54,337 nucleotides of DNA from Alphaproteobacteria bacterium. GTDB taxonomy: Bacteria > Pseudomonadota > Alphaproteobacteria > SHVZ01. Below the pieces are notes generated by a model. It saw only the letters and a program-made list of their open reading frames with translations, was not told where the DNA came from and did no database searches. A program made the translations under genes and the position numbers. Below are positions 52,829-54,337 of the stretch, piece after piece; positions within the stretch are counted from its first letter, which is position 1; every line of letters starts with the position of its first letter. The stretch covers positions 1-54,337 of the forward strand of contig VGEH01000011.1 of NCBI GenBank assembly GCA_016869375.1, read 5' to 3'.

Positions 52829-52963
52829 GCGCTTGCGCTTGGCCTTGCGGGACGGCTGTGCTGGCGTCTTGGCGGCGGCTTTGATTGCCCGCTCCGTCAG
52901 CGCCCATGCGTCCGGCCGCATCTCGATCTTGTCCAGATCCGGAGAGAGTGGTTTGCTAGTCAT
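52799..52963 (-). CDS. Small basic protein, 54 residues, next to IS1595 transposase
   Basis: ATG 52963, preceded by AGGGTG at normal spacing, opens MTSKPLSPDLDKIEMRPDAW, an ordered N-terminal half, followed by a Lys/Arg-rich tail (SRKAKRKRSVVRKAGKR). It is convergent with, and overlaps by 30 bases, the 34-residue mini-ORF. I have the impression that this kind of small gene recurs beside IS1595 transposases in rhizobia, which would need checking. A nucleic-acid-binding tail is likely. Confidence 0.55.
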   Translation of the reverse strand: MTSKPLSPDLDKIEMRPDAWALTERAIKAAAKTPAQPSRKAKRKRSVVRKAGKR

Positions 52964-52989
52964 ATGCGCACCCTAGCACATCCGAGAGC

Positions 52990-53187
52990 ATGACGACGGT
53001 CATTGGATTGGCGCTTACCGCGGGCGCCTTTATCGGGGTAATCGCCCTCGTATTTATTGTCGGCGCGATCATCCTGGACATCAACAGCGACACCTCAATG
53101 AGTGCCTTCACATTGCTCGTTATCGCCGGGCTGCTTGGGGCAATTCTCGTTCAACTCATCTTGATAGGGGCACATCTGCCTGCCTGA
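52990..53187 (+). CDS. Small two-helix membrane protein
   Basis: A 65-residue protein nearly all hydrophobic: helices at about 4-28 and 38-60 flank an acidic turn LDINSDTSMS. It is divergent from the 54-residue basic protein, 26 bases away. Only a weak GAG precedes the ATG. Unknown function. Confidence 0.5.
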   Translation: MTTVIGLALTAGAFIGVIALVFIVGAIILDINSDTSMSAFTLLVIAGLLGAILVQLILIGAHLPA

Positions 53188-53265
53188 GCGTACACGAGCG
53201 GGGCGGCCATTACAGCCGCCCCGCCTCTCGCTATCCTAGACGGCGCCAACCAGCCTAGGAGCGAT

Positions 53266-53303
53266 TCCCATGTCGCCCATCCAATCCCATGTCGCCCATC
53301 CAA
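53266..53303 (+). repeat. Exact 19-bp tandem duplication across a start codon
   Basis: The 19-base unit tcccatgtcgcccatccaa is present twice without a gap (53266-53284 and 53285-53303). Each copy has an ATG (53270 and 53289). The only good ribosome-binding site, AGGAG at 53257-53261, is eight bases from the first ATG and 27 from the second. Since 19 is not a multiple of three, the first ATG is out of frame with the gene and stops after 35 codons. Confidence 0.9.
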
Positions 53304-53612
53304 TATCTTCGCGAGACAGCTCGCGAAATTGCATCGCAACTCCAAGGAAATGCGATGCGCCTCAAGAAGGAACTTGAGGACATAAAGGCGCGGCAAGCCG
53401 AGATAGAGGCGCAATTGAGCACGGCGGACATAGCGCATCAGCGCGCGATGTCTTTTCCGGGCCAGATCGGGGCTGATTATGCCTGTCCGGATTGCTGGGT
53501 GAGTGGTCGTCGCGGAGCCACGATGCGCGCCATCGGTGGGGGCGGCCGGCGTGAGGATCGCTTCCGGTGCAACAGCTGCGATCAGGTCTTCGCGCTTCCG
53601 AGTGGCGAGTGA
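53289..53612 (+). CDS. Coiled-coil and zinc-ribbon hypothetical protein, start region duplicated
   Basis: The 107-residue protein has a helical, coiled-coil-like N-terminal part (LKKELEDIKARQAEIEAQLS) and a C-terminal zinc ribbon: YACPDCWVSGRRG then FRCNSCDQVFALP. It may bind nucleic acid. In-frame ATG 53289 is separated from the ribosome-binding site by the 19-bp duplication, so expression may be weak or lost. The next gene starts just after its stop. Confidence 0.6.
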   Translation: MSPIQYLRETAREIASQLQGNAMRLKKELEDIKARQAEIEAQLSTADIAHQRAMSFPGQIGADYACPDCWVSGRRGATMRAIGGGGRREDRFRCNSCDQVFALPSGE

Positions 53613-53613
53613 C

Positions 53614-54189
53614 ATGCGCGATGATCTCCTAGACGCCCAAGCATCCGTCGATTGGGCCGTAGCCCAAATCCCAGTCCTGGAGCGCCGCATCGCCGATTGG
53701 ATGGGCAGTCGCCCTTATGAACTCGTCATGGAGGACGATCCGAAGACCGGCGAAAAGCTGATGGTTGCCTATTTGCGCGCGACGCTCGATCCGCTCGCCG
53801 TCGTTGAGGCGGGCGCCATCATCAACGCCATTCGCAGCAGCCTTGACCTGGTCGCCGCGTCTCTGGCTCGGCGCAATGGCAAACCGCCGAGCAAAAACAC
53901 GCACTTTCCAATCTTCCGGTCCATTCACGACTTCGCTGATCCATTGGAGGGAATCGAAAGCAAAGAGTGGCTGTCCAAGAGTGAAATCGCCAAAATCAAA
54001 GCGCTGCGGCCATACCACGGAGGCGATCCGTGCCTGTGGCTGCCCCACCAACTCGACATCTTGCGGAAGCACAAAAGGTTGATCGCCGTTGATCTGTCGT
54101 TCCAAGGGATGAGGATGAACGCCTACTGTAAGCGCCGGAGCAAAAATCCCTCACTGAAGCGGCCGGATTGTCCGGTTGCGCCGGAGTAA
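53614..54189 (+). pseudogene. Hypothetical protein truncated by IS21-family insertion
   Basis: The frame begins MRDDLLDAQASVDWAVAQIP at ATG 53614, directly after the zinc-ribbon stop. Segments such as AIINAIRSSLDLVAASLARR and GKPPSKNTHFPIFRSIHDF match, from memory, an alphaproteobacterial family of unknown function that is usually longer. After codon 171 the frame enters the left end of an IS21-type element (from about 54127), which supplies the last 20 residues, ending VAPE-stop. The genuine C-terminus is missing. Both genes here probably formed one unit before the insertion. Confidence 0.75.
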
Positions 54190-54337
54190 AAATCCGGCAG
54201 CAGATAGCTCTTTGCGGTTTTGGCAGAGGGCGGAGGGATGAAGGGCGTGGAACTTTACAGGCAGGTCCGCCATGCGGTGCGGATTGAGGGTCTGAGCCGT
54301 CGTGAGGCGGCTCGGCGGTTCGGGCTGGATCCTCGGA
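54127..54337 (+). mobile_element. IS21-family insertion sequence, left end
   Basis: The element appears to start at TGTAAGCGCC (54127) and runs off the window. Typical of IS21, the end has repeated transposase-binding sites: gcgccggagcaaaaatcc (54132-54149) and gcgccggagtaaaaatcc (54178-54195), 46 bases apart. The transposase gene follows. The right end, istB and the target duplication are outside the window. Confidence 0.8.
54238..54337 (+). CDS. istA: IS21-family transposase IstA, N-terminal fragment
   Basis: Thirty-three residues are visible: MKGVELYRQVRHAVRIEGLS, then REAARRFGLDPR, the N-terminal helix-turn-helix of IstA transposases. GGAGGG precedes the ATG. The catalytic domain and the ATPase partner IstB would be beyond the right edge. 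Confidence 0.88.
   Translation, partial: MKGVELYRQVRHAVRIEGLSRREAARRFGLDPR

Noticed and set aside
51744..52830. Terminal inverted repeats of the IS1595 element
   Set aside because: A possible GGGG-starting end near 51744 had no convincing partner downstream, so no element boundary is given.
47468..54126. Second copy of the tRNA-Arg 3' end as an attachment site
   Set aside because: No match to the T-arm and acceptor sequence was found by eye right of the tRNA.

Overview
The window is high-GC bacterial chromosome from an alphaproteobacterium, probably of the Hyphomicrobiales/Rhodospirillales type. The taxonomic reading rests on the gene neighbourhood (TlpA-like/argH/lptM-like/lysA/DUF4175, then ftsE-ftsX-ydcF-plsC), on the UbiH-family, etfBA and BKACE content, and on the style of the accessory genes. 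Species cannot be named from the sequence alone.

Left edge (1-266): the first bases of an IS256-type transposase, whose end cuts a response-regulator gene at its phospho-acceptor aspartate. Then come a NUDIX/ACT pair, a family-9 glycosyltransferase, and a DapA-like aldolase/GntR/TSUP transporter/macro-domain cluster preceded by a tandem repeat that may be an operator. A UbiH-type monooxygenase, a J-domain-like protein, a complete barnase/barstar pair, a twin-transmembrane protein, PduO-type adenosyltransferase, a LysE exporter and an etfB-etfA-3-hydroxybutyryl-CoA dehydrogenase operon follow.

Core housekeeping block (12.5-26.8 kb): a small basic secreted protein with an apparent ATT start, a TPR/SGNH protein coupled to a TlpA-like thioredoxin, argH, a 42-residue lipoprotein, lysA, a large DUF4175 protein with a collagen-like Gly-Gln-X tract, a glycosyltransferase, a zinc-ribbon protein, a tightly coupled ftsE-ftsX-ydcF-plsC operon in which no gene uses ATG, and DUF445.

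Catabolic block (26.9-46.2 kb): an SDR; an aldolase plus M81 (MlrC-like) peptidase pair; and a long minus-strand run of two proline iminopeptidase paralogues, two dipeptide-type solute-binding proteins without permeases, a class V aminotransferase, a family III CoA-transferase and an MFS exporter. It is followed by a thioesterase, aspartate dehydrogenase, a PAS/CxxC protein, a GH15 glucoamylase, and an SDR-BKACE-AroE-like-GST operon whose AroE-like member has lost the shikimate-binding serines. The block reads as import and breakdown of peptides or amino acids and of beta-keto acids.

Accessory right end (47.4-54.3 kb): tRNA-Arg(CCT) marks the change. Beyond it lie uncharacterised genes, a transposase remnant, a Sel1-repeat/retropepsin fusion, an IS1595-family transposase with two unlisted mini-genes at its 3' side, a zinc-ribbon gene whose start region carries a 19-bp duplication, and a gene cut by the left end of an IS21-family element that runs off the window. 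No integrase and no second copy of the tRNA end is visible, so an integrated island is suggested but not proven.
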